DNA from: Oscillospiraceae bacterium
GTDB lineage: Bacteria > Bacillota > Clostridia > Lachnospirales > Lachnospiraceae
Assembly (NCBI GenBank): GCA_021771715.1
Contig: JAETOO010000015.1
Span: 1 to 64,000 of the forward strand
Direction of reading: 5' to 3'
Length of the DNA: 64,000 nucleotides
Shown here: piece after piece, positions 8,821 to 17,179 of the stretch
Numbering within the stretch: the first letter of the stretch is position 1
Layout: the number at the start of each line of letters is the position of its first letter
The notes under the pieces: model-generated
The model's database searches: none
Told to the model about the DNA's origin: nothing
Seen by the model: only the letters and a program-made list of their open reading frames with translations
Translations under genes and position numbers: made by a program

Positions 8821-8848
8821 CTTCACAAAAGGCAGCCTATATTTCACG
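8821..8848 (-). promoter_or_regulatory. Predicted LytTR-type direct repeats upstream of the SH3 operon
   Basis: On the minus strand TGTGAAG (8821-8827) and CGTGAAA (8842-8848) are spaced exactly 21 bp. The proximal copy lies in a context that matches the repeat upstream of the LytTR regulator gene at 13 of 15 positions, and its distance to the -10 box is nearly the same (33 against 32 bp). LytTR-family regulators generally bind direct repeats about two helical turns apart. Assignment to the neighbouring regulator is inference. Confidence 0.6.
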
Positions 8849-8856
8849 GCTGCCTG
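8827..8856 (-). terminator. Terminator of the LytTR two-component operon
   Basis: On the minus strand an 8-bp stem AGGCAGCC / GGCTGCCT with a 10-base loop is followed by TTTT. It lies 20-50 bp past the kinase stop codon. The loop contains one of the LytTR-type repeats. Confidence 0.8.
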
Positions 8857-8875
8857 ACACCTTATTTTATCTGAT

Positions 8876-10162
8876 TTATACCTGCAAAAGCATCTTCACG
8901 GAGAAGACTTGTTCCTTTGCCTGAAAGTCGAAGAGGACCTCGTGTTTCCTGACAAACGCCATCACGCTCTGCATGCCGTAGCCGTGCTGTCCTCCCTCCC
9001 GCGAGAGGGGCAGCCCGGTGCTCTTCGAGATCTCCGGGGCCTCCCCGCAGCCGTTCGTGATGCACAGAATCAGCTTCCCCTTCACGCCGTGCGCCGAGAC
9101 CGTCACGAACCGCTGTGATTCGTCCTCCGTCTTCGCCGCCGCGTCGACCGCATTCTCCAGCAGATTGGAGACGACCGTGGCAAACTCAAATTCATTGACC
9201 TGGATTTTCTGGGGGAGCTCCAGGTTCACCTCAAACCGCACGCGCTTTTCCTTCGCCCGCCTCGCGCAGTGGGTCACGATCCCGTTCACTGCGAGATTTT
9301 CACAGTAGCGGACGGGCGTTGTCTCGCTGATCTGCTCATTCAGCTCCTTCAGAAGCTGCCGGATCTCTTTCTCCCGCCCTTCGTCCAGGTAGGAGTGGAT
9401 CAGGATGCTGTAGTGCCGCAGATCGTGCCGCAGCAGGGCGGCCTCCAGCTCCTTCTCCTGGATCAGGTCTGCCTCGCACTTGAGGCGCTCCGCGTAGTTC
9501 TCGAGATACTCGATGCTCCGCTTCCGCTCCCCCTCCCGCTTGATCTCCGTGAAGAGCTGAACGATCATGATGTACGACACGACCATGAGCACCATCACGC
9601 TGCAGACGCCCAGCAGGTTCTCCGGGTTCCTGTAGAGATTGGCAGGCCACATGGCAGTCGCGTACACCGCAGTGTAGAACAGCGCCGGGATCAGACAGAG
9701 CGGCCCCCACCGCAGCCCCTCGTTCCTGAGGCTCTCCAGAAAGCCGTCGCGGATCCGCCACACCAGCACGCCCAGGATCAGACTGTGGATCGCACACTGG
9801 CAGAACAGGTTGACCGCAAAGCTTGCCCCGGCCAGACACAGCACGGTACAGGCAATGTTGCCCGCCAGCACGTAGACCGCGCCGGTAAAGCCCACAAACA
9901 TGGCCCGGAAATCGCGGTATCTCCCGATCGCGAACGGAACCGCCTGGATCAGCACAATCTCGGCCAGCGTGAGGAAGACCGGGAGCTCATACTGTCCGTA
10001 CAGGAAAAACACGCACTCCATCACACCGGTGACTCCGTAGCATCCGGCCAGGCAGAGCACAGTCCACCGCGTTTTCTTCCTAAGCGGCAAAAAGACGACC
10101 AGAAAGCAAAACAGGAAGAACAGGGAGATCCTGTGCTGCCAAAACAGTATCACCTGACTCAT
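8876..10162 (-). CDS. Membrane sensor histidine kinase, GHKL type
   Basis: The protein is 428 residues. The first ~200 carry about six hydrophobic membrane segments (for example LFFLFCFLVVFLPL and VSYIMIVQLF). A coiled linker leads into a degenerate H-box LLRHDLRHYSILIHSYLDEG, then an N-box VVSNLLENAVDAA and a short G-box QHGYGMQSV. This is the AgrC/GHKL layout typical of kinases that pair with LytTR regulators. Its start codon overlaps the regulator stop by 4 bp (ATGA), so the two are translationally coupled. The signal is unknown; no autoinducer peptide gene was found beside it. Genes for secreted SH3 proteins follow, which suggests a cell-wall-related role. Confidence 0.9.
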   Translation of the reverse strand: MSQVILFWQHRISLFFLFCFLVVFLPLRKKTRWTVLCLAGCYGVTGVMECVFFLYGQYELPVFLTLAEIVLIQAVPFAIGRYRDFRAMFVGFTGAVYVLAGNIACTVLCLAGASFAVNLFCQCAIHSLILGVLVWRIRDGFLESLRNEGLRWGPLCLIPALFYTAVYATAMWPANLYRNPENLLGVCSVMVLMVVSYIMIVQLFTEIKREGERKRSIEYLENYAERLKCEADLIQEKELEAALLRHDLRHYSILIHSYLDEGREKEIRQLLKELNEQISETTPVRYCENLAVNGIVTHCARRAKEKRVRFEVNLELPQKIQVNEFEFATVVSNLLENAVDAAAKTEDESQRFVTVSAHGVKGKLILCITNGCGEAPEISKSTGLPLSREGGQHGYGMQSVMAFVRKHEVLFDFQAKEQVFSVKMLLQV

Positions 10163-10896
10163 AACAACTCCCTTCTGTTGGCGAGAAACTCCAGGTACGT
10201 CCTCTTCGTGTCGGAAAACCGTTTCCGGCTGACCGCGATCTGCGCCCCGTTGTCCAGAGAGATGCTCTTGGGCCCGAAGGTGCGAATGAACTGCATGTTC
10301 ACAAAATACGATTTGTGCGGCTGGACGAACCCGTTTTCCCTGTTCAGAAAGCTCACGCTCTCCTCAAAGGAACCGCGGTTGCACACGCTCGTCACCTGCT
10401 CCCCGCTCTTCATCACGTACACCGCACAGCGGGACACGTTCTCCACGTACACGATGTCCTCCAGATTGATATTCACGAGCCCTTCCCTCGTCCGCACACA
10501 GATCCTGCTGTTTCCCATCTTGTCGATCCAGAACAAAATCCGGTCCAGCGTTTCCCACAGCTCCTCTCTGCCCACCGGCTTCTGCAGATACTGGAAGGCG
10601 TGGATGCCGAACGCCTCAAACGCATATTCCCTGGACACGGTGATATACACGATCACCGCCCGCTCATCCGACGACCGGATGATCCTGCCCAGCTCCATTC
10701 CGTTTATCTCCGGAATCACGACATCCAGAAAATAAACGTCAAATTTCTTTTTCTCTATCGCCTCCAAAAGCTCCCGCGCCGAGCCGAAGCTGCTGATCTC
10801 ACCGACCTGATCCGTCCTCTCTGCAAAGTATTCCGCCACAGATCCGCTCAGCCTTGACAGAGTTTCTCTGTTGTCATCACAAATTGCAATCCTCAT
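10159..10896 (-). CDS. LytTR-family response regulator
   Basis: The protein is 245 residues from the ATG at 10896; a longer reading frame upstream is not needed because the receiver domain begins exactly at MRIAICDDN. Acidic pocket D7/D8, phosphoacceptor D58 in VYFLDVV, and a conserved K in LQKPVG complete the receiver. The C-terminal ~105 residues are a LytTR DNA-binding domain (VNLEDIVYVENVSR, and a RENGFVQPHKSYFVN segment). It is coupled to the kinase by a 4-bp overlap. Two 12-base repeats 21 bp apart upstream of its promoter suggest autoregulation. Confidence 0.92.
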   Translation of the reverse strand: MRIAICDDNRETLSRLSGSVAEYFAERTDQVGEISSFGSARELLEAIEKKKFDVYFLDVVIPEINGMELGRIIRSSDERAVIVYITVSREYAFEAFGIHAFQYLQKPVGREELWETLDRILFWIDKMGNSRICVRTREGLVNINLEDIVYVENVSRCAVYVMKSGEQVTSVCNRGSFEESVSFLNRENGFVQPHKSYFVNMQFIRTFGPKSISLDNGAQIAVSRKRFSDTKRTYLEFLANRRELL

Positions 10897-10936
10897 TTCC
10901 CCAAATCCTTTTTCTTTCATTTTACCTGCAATCACG

Positions 10937-10942
10937 ATTATA
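10937..10942 (-). promoter_or_regulatory. -10 box of the LytTR two-component operon
   Basis: TATAAT on the minus strand, about 40 bp before the regulator start codon. No consensus -35 is seen at the normal distance; the LytTR-type repeats lie just upstream instead. Confidence 0.6.
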
Positions 10943-10968
10943 ATACATTTTATCCCTCCGTCCTTTCC

Positions 10969-11001
10969 ACGTTTTTCACAAAATGTGCTACGAATTTCAC
11001 A
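10969..11001 (-). promoter_or_regulatory. Predicted LytTR-type direct repeats, autoregulatory
   Basis: In plus-strand notation ACGTTTTTCACA (10969-10980) and ACGAATTTCACA (10990-11001) are direct repeats, 10 of 12 identical, exactly 21 bp apart. They sit about 26 bp beyond the -10 box. The spacing is that expected for a LytTR dimer. The same sequence and geometry recur upstream of the SH3 operon. Confidence 0.65.
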
Positions 11002-11022
11002 TGTTCCCGTTTTCCGTGACGG

Positions 11023-11053
11023 AAAAAAGGGACAGCCGCATCCGCTGTCCCTT
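11023..11053 (-). terminator. Terminator of the L,D-transpeptidase gene
   Basis: On the minus strand a 10-bp stem AAGGGACAGC / GCTGTCCCTT is followed by TTTTTT. It starts about 20 bp after the stop codon at 11075. Confidence 0.88.
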
Positions 11054-11074
11054 CCTGTCTGTCTAAAAGAATTC

Positions 11075-12502
11075 TCAGTGATACAAAATAATCGCCACAC
11101 CCGCCTCAATGTTCTCGTAGATCACCTGCGCCACGCTCGGCGGAAGGTTCACACAGCCGTGCGAGCCTCGCGTCAGGTAAGCATCGCCGCCGAACGAGCT
11201 CTGCCAGTTCGCGTCGTGCAGCCCCTGCCCGTCGTGGAACGGCATCCAGTACTGCACCGGAGTCTCGTAGGCGCCGTTGCCCTGGCCGCCCTTGAGGACG
11301 GACGGGCTCTCCTTGTACGCCAGCGCAAACACGCCGGTCGCCGTCTCCCGGTTGTCCTTGGGCATACCGGAGACGATGTCGCTCTCGATGATCAGCTGGC
11401 CGCCCATGTAGAACCACAGGTGCTGCCTGCCGAGGTCAACCTCCACATAGTTGCCGCAGAGGTCATCCCCGCCGTTCCGCCGGTAGCCTCTGACCGCGTA
11501 GACCGGCTCGCGCTCCACCGTCGTGTTGCTTTGGATATCCGCGAGCAGCTGCTGGGCCTCGCCGTCCTTATCCATCTGATAGCCGTAGTCGCTGCTGTCG
11601 TAGTGGATCGTGTTCCCGTTCGTCGTCGTGAAGTCACGCTGATAGTAGAGCGTGTCGTACTTCGCCGCGAGATCGTACACGTAGTTGTAGACGGCCTCCT
11701 CGTCGATCACGCCCTGGCCGTCCTCGATCGAGAGCCACTGCTGGATCGTCGACCAGTCGACCGTCTCCTTCTGCTCACCGAACAGAAGCGAGATATTCGC
11801 CTTGCAGAAGGAATTGTACACGTTCATCGTCGTGTTCATCGCATCGTCGTCCTGCGTCACCGCCGGGAGGAAGTAGAACGACTCCGGCACCTCGATCGTC
11901 TCAGCTCCCCTCGGGCGCGTGGATGCAACCATCTGATCGGCGTAATCCTTCACCATCACCTGCAGATCGGCGTCGTCAAACTCGTTGCCGTACGTCTCCG
12001 GCTCGATGTAATACTCCGTCCCGTTGAACTCCATGACCGCGTCCGTGCTCGCGACACGCGCGGCGGCGAACTTCGACGCGCTCACTGCCGACCGGAACGT
12101 ATCCTCGTCAAAGACGAACGGCACCTCCACCTCGTACGTGTTGCCGTCCATCAGGCTGAAGATCAGGCTGATGTTCTGGTCGCGCATACACTCCTGGAGC
12201 CTCGAGAGCAGCTCCATCTCGTCGATCGTGTAGCCCATCTGCGCGAGCGTCAGCTCCTGGGCCGTCTCCCCCTTCTCCGTGATCGTCAGCGTCGGCGCGC
12301 TGTAATCCTTCTTGAGCAGGAGCAGGACCTCCTTGCAGCTCATGCCCGACACGTCATAGTCGTTGATCTTCGTCTCCTCGAAAAAAAGGCCGCTGTTCAC
12401 CTTCTCATACAGATAATAGGCGACAGAGCCCAATGCAACTGCAACCAGGATAATCAGAACCGTGACTGCAATTTTTACACCTTTTTTCTTCTTTCTTTTC
12501 AC
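11075..12502 (-). CDS. L,D-transpeptidase (YkuD) with PG-binding region
   Basis: The protein is 475 residues. A Lys-rich cytoplasmic tip and one TM anchor (IAVTVLIILVAVALGSVAYYLY) are followed by a ~290-residue extracytoplasmic region of the peptidoglycan-binding type (PG_binding_4) and a C-terminal YkuD domain. The catalytic motif is seen as HDANW ... SHGCVNLP, with Cys as nucleophile. The enzyme makes 3-3 cross-links in peptidoglycan or attaches proteins to it. The start codon is GTG at 12502 behind AAGGG. It has its own promoter and terminator, so it is probably a single-gene unit between two two-component systems. Confidence 0.93.
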   Translation of the reverse strand: MKRKKKKGVKIAVTVLIILVAVALGSVAYYLYEKVNSGLFFEETKINDYDVSGMSCKEVLLLLKKDYSAPTLTITEKGETAQELTLAQMGYTIDEMELLSRLQECMRDQNISLIFSLMDGNTYEVEVPFVFDEDTFRSAVSASKFAAARVASTDAVMEFNGTEYYIEPETYGNEFDDADLQVMVKDYADQMVASTRPRGAETIEVPESFYFLPAVTQDDDAMNTTMNVYNSFCKANISLLFGEQKETVDWSTIQQWLSIEDGQGVIDEEAVYNYVYDLAAKYDTLYYQRDFTTTNGNTIHYDSSDYGYQMDKDGEAQQLLADIQSNTTVEREPVYAVRGYRRNGGDDLCGNYVEVDLGRQHLWFYMGGQLIIESDIVSGMPKDNRETATGVFALAYKESPSVLKGGQGNGAYETPVQYWMPFHDGQGLHDANWQSSFGGDAYLTRGSHGCVNLPPSVAQVIYENIEAGVAIILYH

Positions 12503-12620
12503 CTTGTATCCCTTACCCTTCCCATCGTTCTGATCGGAGCGCGCTCCCCATCCTCCGATCGGCAGACATCGCTGTCATGCTCTCCGGATTCCTTCTCGCT
12601 CCGTAAAATATTCTTTCCAT

Positions 12621-12649
12621 ATATTGCACCATTTATCAGCAATAGTCAA
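12621..12649 (-). promoter_or_regulatory. Predicted promoter of the L,D-transpeptidase gene
   Basis: On the minus strand: TTGACT (12644-12649), a 17-bp spacer, then CAATAT (12621-12626), about 120 bp upstream of the GTG start. Confidence 0.55.
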
Positions 12650-12685
12650 GGTAAGGAATCTTAATAATTTTCGAAAAAAACTTCC

Positions 12686-14068
12686 TTATTCTTCCTCCGC
12701 AAATTTCACATAGATCTCGGTCCCGGCTCCCTCCTCGCTCTGGAGCGTGAGCTGCGCATGGTGCTGCGCGACGATGTGCTTCACGATCGCGAGCCCGAGC
12801 CCGGTCCCACCGGTCTGCTTCGAACGGCTCTTGTCCACGCGGTAGAACCGCTCGAAGACGCGCTCCCGGCTCTCCTTCGGGATGCCGATGCCGGTGTCCC
12901 GGACGACGAGGGCCGGAATGTCACTCCCCTCCGCCAAATTCTCTCTGCCCAGCCAGGATCCGCGCAGGCACTCTGCCGCCGTGCCCACGGCGATCTCGAC
13001 TTTTCCGCCCGGATGATTGTAACGGATCGCGTTGTCGCAGAGATTGTACAGAAGCTCCTCGAGCATCTCCCGGCTCCCGCGCACGACTGCACAGCGGCCC
13101 GTGCACGTGAGCACGACACCATGAGTCTCCGCATTCAGGCGCAGGCTCTCCACGCAGGAGGCGGCCAGCTCGTACAGATCCACAGCCGCAAAGGACTCCG
13201 TCGTCTCCAGATGCTGCGCGTCGAGCTCGGACAGCCGGATGATGTCGTTGATCAGCGTCAGCAGCCGCTTCGCGTTCCGGTGAATCTCGCCGGCAAAGCG
13301 CTGCACCTCCTTCTCCCCGGCGATCCCGGTCTCGATCAGCTCAGCGTAGCCGGAGATCGAGGTCAGCGGCGTCTTCAGCTCGTGGGAGACGTTCGCCGTA
13401 AACTCCTGCCGCATCCTCGCACCCTTGAGGATATCCTCGTGCTGCTTCCGAATCGTCGTGACAAACGGAATCAGCTCCTCGTACACCTTCACCTCGTCCG
13501 CGCGGTCGATGTCCTCCGCCATCCGCTCGATCGGGCGCACCAGGCTGCCCGTCACACCGTGCGACAGCGCGAGACAGACCAGAAACATCAGCACACCGAT
13601 TCCGACGATTCCCCGGATCGTCCTCTGAAAGACGCTCCAGATGTTGTCCTCCTCCTTGCTGATCCGCAGCACATCCCCGTTCTCGAGCTGTATCGCGTAG
13701 TAGTACATATCCCGGTTCAGCGTGTCCGAGTGCCGGACGGCATATCCCTCGCCGTCCTGCTCCGCGCTGCGCACCTCCGGCCGGTCCGCGTGGTTGCCGA
13801 GCGGCTCCCCGCCCGCCTGGCTGTCAAAGAGCACCTCGCCGTCCGCGCCAATCGCCGTCACCCGCAGCGTCCGGTCGTCATTCTCATACCGCTCCCCGAG
13901 CTCCTCGCCGGAAGACACCAGCGCGCCCAGCAGCTCTGCGTGCGTCCGCATGTCGTCGAGAATCTGCTCCCGGTACATGTGGTGAAACACCGCGGTCGCC
14001 ATCACAAGCGTCGCCGTCAGCGTCAGAAAGACGGCCACAAGAAGATAAAGGTTGATTTTCTTCTTCAT
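12686..14068 (-). CDS. PhoR-like sensor histidine kinase
   Basis: The protein is 460 residues from the ATG at 14068 (AGGGGAACATTT upstream). TM1 (LYLLVAVFLTLTATLVMATAV), a ~130-residue extracytoplasmic sensor, TM2 (GIVGIGVLMFLVCLALSHGV), HAMP, HisKA with VSHELKTPLTSISGY, and HATPase_c with DTGIGIPKESRERVFERFYR and GGTGLGLAIVKHI are all present. This is the PhoR/VicK architecture. It follows its regulator by 71 bp. The Na/Pi cotransporter next door carries Pho-box-like repeats, so phosphate sensing is plausible but inferred. Confidence 0.9.
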   Translation of the reverse strand: MKKKINLYLLVAVFLTLTATLVMATAVFHHMYREQILDDMRTHAELLGALVSSGEELGERYENDDRTLRVTAIGADGEVLFDSQAGGEPLGNHADRPEVRSAEQDGEGYAVRHSDTLNRDMYYYAIQLENGDVLRISKEEDNIWSVFQRTIRGIVGIGVLMFLVCLALSHGVTGSLVRPIERMAEDIDRADEVKVYEELIPFVTTIRKQHEDILKGARMRQEFTANVSHELKTPLTSISGYAELIETGIAGEKEVQRFAGEIHRNAKRLLTLINDIIRLSELDAQHLETTESFAAVDLYELAASCVESLRLNAETHGVVLTCTGRCAVVRGSREMLEELLYNLCDNAIRYNHPGGKVEIAVGTAAECLRGSWLGRENLAEGSDIPALVVRDTGIGIPKESRERVFERFYRVDKSRSKQTGGTGLGLAIVKHIVAQHHAQLTLQSEEGAGTEIYVKFAEEE

Positions 14069-14139
14069 AAATGTTCCCCTGTCAACATGCTCATCCCGCC
14101 TGGTTTTGCCCGATTCTGTCACAAAACACCGGCAGCGCC

Positions 14140-14820
14140 CTACTCCTCTTTGGTCAGCATATACCCTACATTTCTCACCGTCCGGATCATCGCCCCCGCC
14201 TCACCCAGCTTCTGGCGCAGCGTCTTGATGTGCATGTCGAGCGTCCGCGACTCGCCCTCGTAGTCCGTCCCCCAGACGCGGTCGAGAATCCGGTCGCGCG
14301 AGGCCACGATCCCCGCGTTAAGGAGCAGCAGCTTCAGAAGCTCATACTCCTTGTAGGTAAGCTCGCACTGCTTATCGTCGACATAGACCGCCCGCTTCTC
14401 GTCATCCAGAAAAATCGGCCCGAGGCGGAGCATCCGCTCCTCCTCCATCCCGCGGCTCCTGCGCAGCAGCGCCTTCACCCGCGAGATCAGCTCCATGACG
14501 CCAAACGGTTTCGTGATGTAGTCGTCCGCGCCGATGTCGAGCCCCTTCACCTTGTCGAGCTCCGTCGTCTTCGCCGTCGCCATAATGATCGGGAGCCTCC
14601 GCGTCTGTGCCGCGTGGCGCAGCTTCCGCACAATCGACAGCCCGTCCTCGTCCGGCAGCATGATGTCCAGCAGCACGAGCGACGGAATCCGCTCCTTTAG
14701 CCCTGCAAAAAACGCGGACGCGCTCTCAAAGCCGCAGACCTCATACCCGGCATTTTTCAGCGCGAACATCTCGATCTCCCGGATGTTCTCGTCATCCTCC
14801 ACGATATAGATTACAGCCAT
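14140..14820 (-). CDS. OmpR/PhoB-type response regulator
   Basis: The protein is 226 residues from the ATG at 14820 (GGAAGG upstream). The receiver has VEDDENIREI, phosphoacceptor D52 in LVLLDIMLPDEDG, and KPFG. The C-terminal winged helix reads LTYKEYELLKLLLLNAGIV ... SRTLDMHIKTLRQKLGE ... IRTVRNVGYML. It is the partner of the downstream kinase. Likely targets include the upstream Na/Pi cotransporter with its 11-bp-phased TTTTACA repeats; this assignment is inference. Confidence 0.92.
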   Translation of the reverse strand: MAVIYIVEDDENIREIEMFALKNAGYEVCGFESASAFFAGLKERIPSLVLLDIMLPDEDGLSIVRKLRHAAQTRRLPIIMATAKTTELDKVKGLDIGADDYITKPFGVMELISRVKALLRRSRGMEEERMLRLGPIFLDDEKRAVYVDDKQCELTYKEYELLKLLLLNAGIVASRDRILDRVWGTDYEGESRTLDMHIKTLRQKLGEAGAMIRTVRNVGYMLTKEE

Positions 14821-14995
14821 ACCAGGACCTTCCTTTCTCTCTCGGGCAGCCCAAATCCACTTGATCAGTACCACACTCACCAAACAGCTGCACTAAAACA
14901 CACCAGAATACTTTTTCGAATATGCAAGTACCGTCTTTTTGTGCTTTACGCGTTCCTTTGAAATAATACGCGGAAAACTCATGCAAAGGTAGCCA

Positions 14996-16831
14996 TCAAT
15001 GGCTCTCCGCTGCCGGCCTCATCCGCTCCCGCATGTCGACCTTCGGCGTCCCCTTGACCCGGACCGGGAGCGCAAACTGCCGGGAGTACGCTTCAAATCT
15101 GCGCCGGAAGTGCTGGTTGTCCTCCTCCTTCAGCGAATTGAGGTAGGCGTGCCTTCCGTACGCATCGTTGTCCGCCTGGATCAGACAGACCGCGATGTTC
15201 GAGCAGTGGTCGGCAATCCGCTTGTAGCTCGTCGTCAGATCTGACAGGATGAACCCGAGCTCAATCGTGCATCTCCCCTCCCGCAGCCGGTCGATGTGCC
15301 GCTTTTTCATCTCGTCGCTCAGATCGTCGATGACCTCCTCGAGCGGCTCCACGTTGCAGGCAATCTCGAGATCCTCCGTCTTCATCGCCTCCATCGCCTC
15401 CCGCACGACCGCGCGGACCGCGTCGGAAAAGACCTCCAGCTCGCCGACCGCAGCCTCCGAAAACGCGAGGTTCTTGTCGTAAATCTCCTTCGCCGCCTTC
15501 GCGATGATCACCGCGTGGTCCGAGATCCGCTCGATGTCCCCGATGCTGTGCAGCAGCACCGAGAGCGTGTGGCTGTCCTTCGTCTGCAGCTCATTTCTGG
15601 ATGCCTGTACGAGATACGTTCCGAGACGGTCCTCGTATTTATCAATCACCGCCTCATCCTCCGTGACACGCACAACCGCCTCCGGGTCGTACGTGTGCAG
15701 CAGCGACATCGCCGCATCCAGCGCCTCCACCGTGATCGCGGCCATGTGCGCGCAGGCCACGCGGCACTGCTCCATCGCAAGCGCCGGATTGTCGAGGAAA
15801 CGGTCGTCGAGCGCAGCCAGCCCCTGCATGACGCCCTCCATGCGCTCCTCCGACTTGCTGTCGCGCACCGTGAGCATCGCGAGCCGCTCGAGCACGCGGT
15901 GAAACGGCAGCCACAGCACCGTCGCAAACACATTGAACAGCGTGTGTACGACTGCAATCCCGGCTGCATTGGCCGCCTCGTTCAAAAAGCCAAAGTGCAC
16001 TGCCATATTCGCCGCGTAAAACAGCGCCATGAACACAACCGTGCCGATCAGATTAAAGTACAGGTGCACGAACGCCGTCCGCTTTGCATTCCGCTTCGCG
16101 CCGACCGCCGAGATCAGAGCCGTCACGCACGTGCCGATATTCTGTCCCATGATAATCGGGAGCGCCGCCCCGTACGAGACTGCCCCCGTCGCGCAGAGCG
16201 CCTGCAAAATGCCGACCGACGCGGAGGAGCTCTGGATCACCGCTGTCAATACCGCGCCCGCGAGCATGCCGAGGACCGGATTGCGGAACATCAGCAGGAT
16301 ATTCGTAAACTCCGGCACATCCGCGAGTGGCTTCACCGCCCCGCTCATCGTGTCCATGCCGGTCATCAGCACGGCAAAGCCGATCATGATCGCACCCGCG
16401 TCCTTCTTTTTATCCTTCTTGGAAAACAGCAGGAAGCTGACCCCGAGGATCGCGAGGATCGGGGAGAACGAGGAGGGCTTCAGAAGCTTGATAAAAAGGC
16501 TGTCCCCCTGCAGCCCGGAGAGGCTCAGGATCCACGACGTGATTGTCGTACCGATATTTGCCCCCATGATGATGCCGACCGCGCGCTGCAGCGTCATAAT
16601 CCCCGAGTTTACAAAGCCCACCACCATAACCGTCGTCGCGGACGAGGACTGGATCACCGCCGTCACCCCGGCTCCGAGCAGCACGCCCTTTAAGGTGCTC
16701 GAGGTCAGTTTTTCAAGAATCTTTTCCAGCCGTCCGCCGGATGCGCGCGTCAATCCCTCGCCCATGACATGCATCCCGTACAGAAACAGGGCGAGACCGC
16801 CGATCATCGTTAATACATTAAAAATATCCAT
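14996..16831 (-). CDS. Na/Pi cotransporter with C-terminal PhoU-like domain
   Basis: The protein is 611 residues from the ATG at 16831 (AAGGAGAAGATGC upstream). Two Na_Pi_cotrans repeats carry the paired QSSSATT and QSSSASV motifs, each in a TAVIQSSSA context, with GANIGTT and GQNIGTC following. Residues ~340-560 form a PhoU-like helical bundle, then a short tail. Family members import phosphate with sodium across the cytoplasmic membrane, and the PhoU part probably senses or restrains it. Phosphate-type direct repeats lie in its promoter, and a PhoB/PhoR-like pair is downstream. Confidence 0.93.
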   Translation of the reverse strand: MDIFNVLTMIGGLALFLYGMHVMGEGLTRASGGRLEKILEKLTSSTLKGVLLGAGVTAVIQSSSATTVMVVGFVNSGIMTLQRAVGIIMGANIGTTITSWILSLSGLQGDSLFIKLLKPSSFSPILAILGVSFLLFSKKDKKKDAGAIMIGFAVLMTGMDTMSGAVKPLADVPEFTNILLMFRNPVLGMLAGAVLTAVIQSSSASVGILQALCATGAVSYGAALPIIMGQNIGTCVTALISAVGAKRNAKRTAFVHLYFNLIGTVVFMALFYAANMAVHFGFLNEAANAAGIAVVHTLFNVFATVLWLPFHRVLERLAMLTVRDSKSEERMEGVMQGLAALDDRFLDNPALAMEQCRVACAHMAAITVEALDAAMSLLHTYDPEAVVRVTEDEAVIDKYEDRLGTYLVQASRNELQTKDSHTLSVLLHSIGDIERISDHAVIIAKAAKEIYDKNLAFSEAAVGELEVFSDAVRAVVREAMEAMKTEDLEIACNVEPLEEVIDDLSDEMKKRHIDRLREGRCTIELGFILSDLTTSYKRIADHCSNIAVCLIQADNDAYGRHAYLNSLKEEDNQHFRRRFEAYSRQFALPVRVKGTPKVDMRERMRPAAESH

Positions 16832-16954
16832 GCATCTTCTCCTTTGCCAGTCAAAAACTCCCGCGGACTGATCTGGCTCGATCACGGTCTTCCAATCCGC
16901 TCAACAGCTTTGCCATCTGCGGGGCAGAGACAACTCCCCGCCCTTCCGACAGCA

Positions 16955-17009
16955 ATTATAGCGGGGCTCTGTAAAATCGAACCGCATCCAATGTAAAATC
17001 CATGTAAAA
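16955..17009 (-). promoter_or_regulatory. Pho-box-like promoter of the Na/Pi cotransporter
   Basis: On the minus strand TTTTACA occurs three times at 17003-17009, 16992-16998 and 16970-16976, spaced 11 and 22 bp, so all three lie on one helical face. A TATAAT (16955-16960) follows with no good -35 at 17 bp. PhoP-type regulators of Firmicutes bind TT(A/T)ACA-like direct repeats with an 11-bp period in the -20 to -60 region. This fits an activator-dependent phosphate-starvation promoter. Confidence 0.65.
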
Positions 17010-17040
17010 TATTTTACCCAAAAGAGAAGATAAAAAACCA

Positions 17041-17095
17041 AAAGAATATACAAAGAGTCTCCGCAGCCTGGCCTGGCCCGCTGCGATGACTCTTC
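17041..17095 (-). terminator. Terminator of the hflKC operon
   Basis: On the minus strand the stem AAGAGTC..CGCAGC pairs with GCTGCG..GACTCTT, followed by the T-rich TGTATATTCTTTT. It lies about 85 bp after the hflC stop. Confidence 0.7.
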
Positions 17096-17179
17096 GATAT
17101 TTTCCTACCTACAGCCGTCGCAAATAATTTTCAATTCCGAACTGCTTTCCCGCGACCGAAAATCCGTCACGACCCTGCA

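Noticed and set aside
8876-11109. Quorum-sensing agr locus
   Set aside because: The kinase and regulator resemble AgrC/AgrA in type, but no AgrB-like protease or AgrD-like peptide gene was found beside them.
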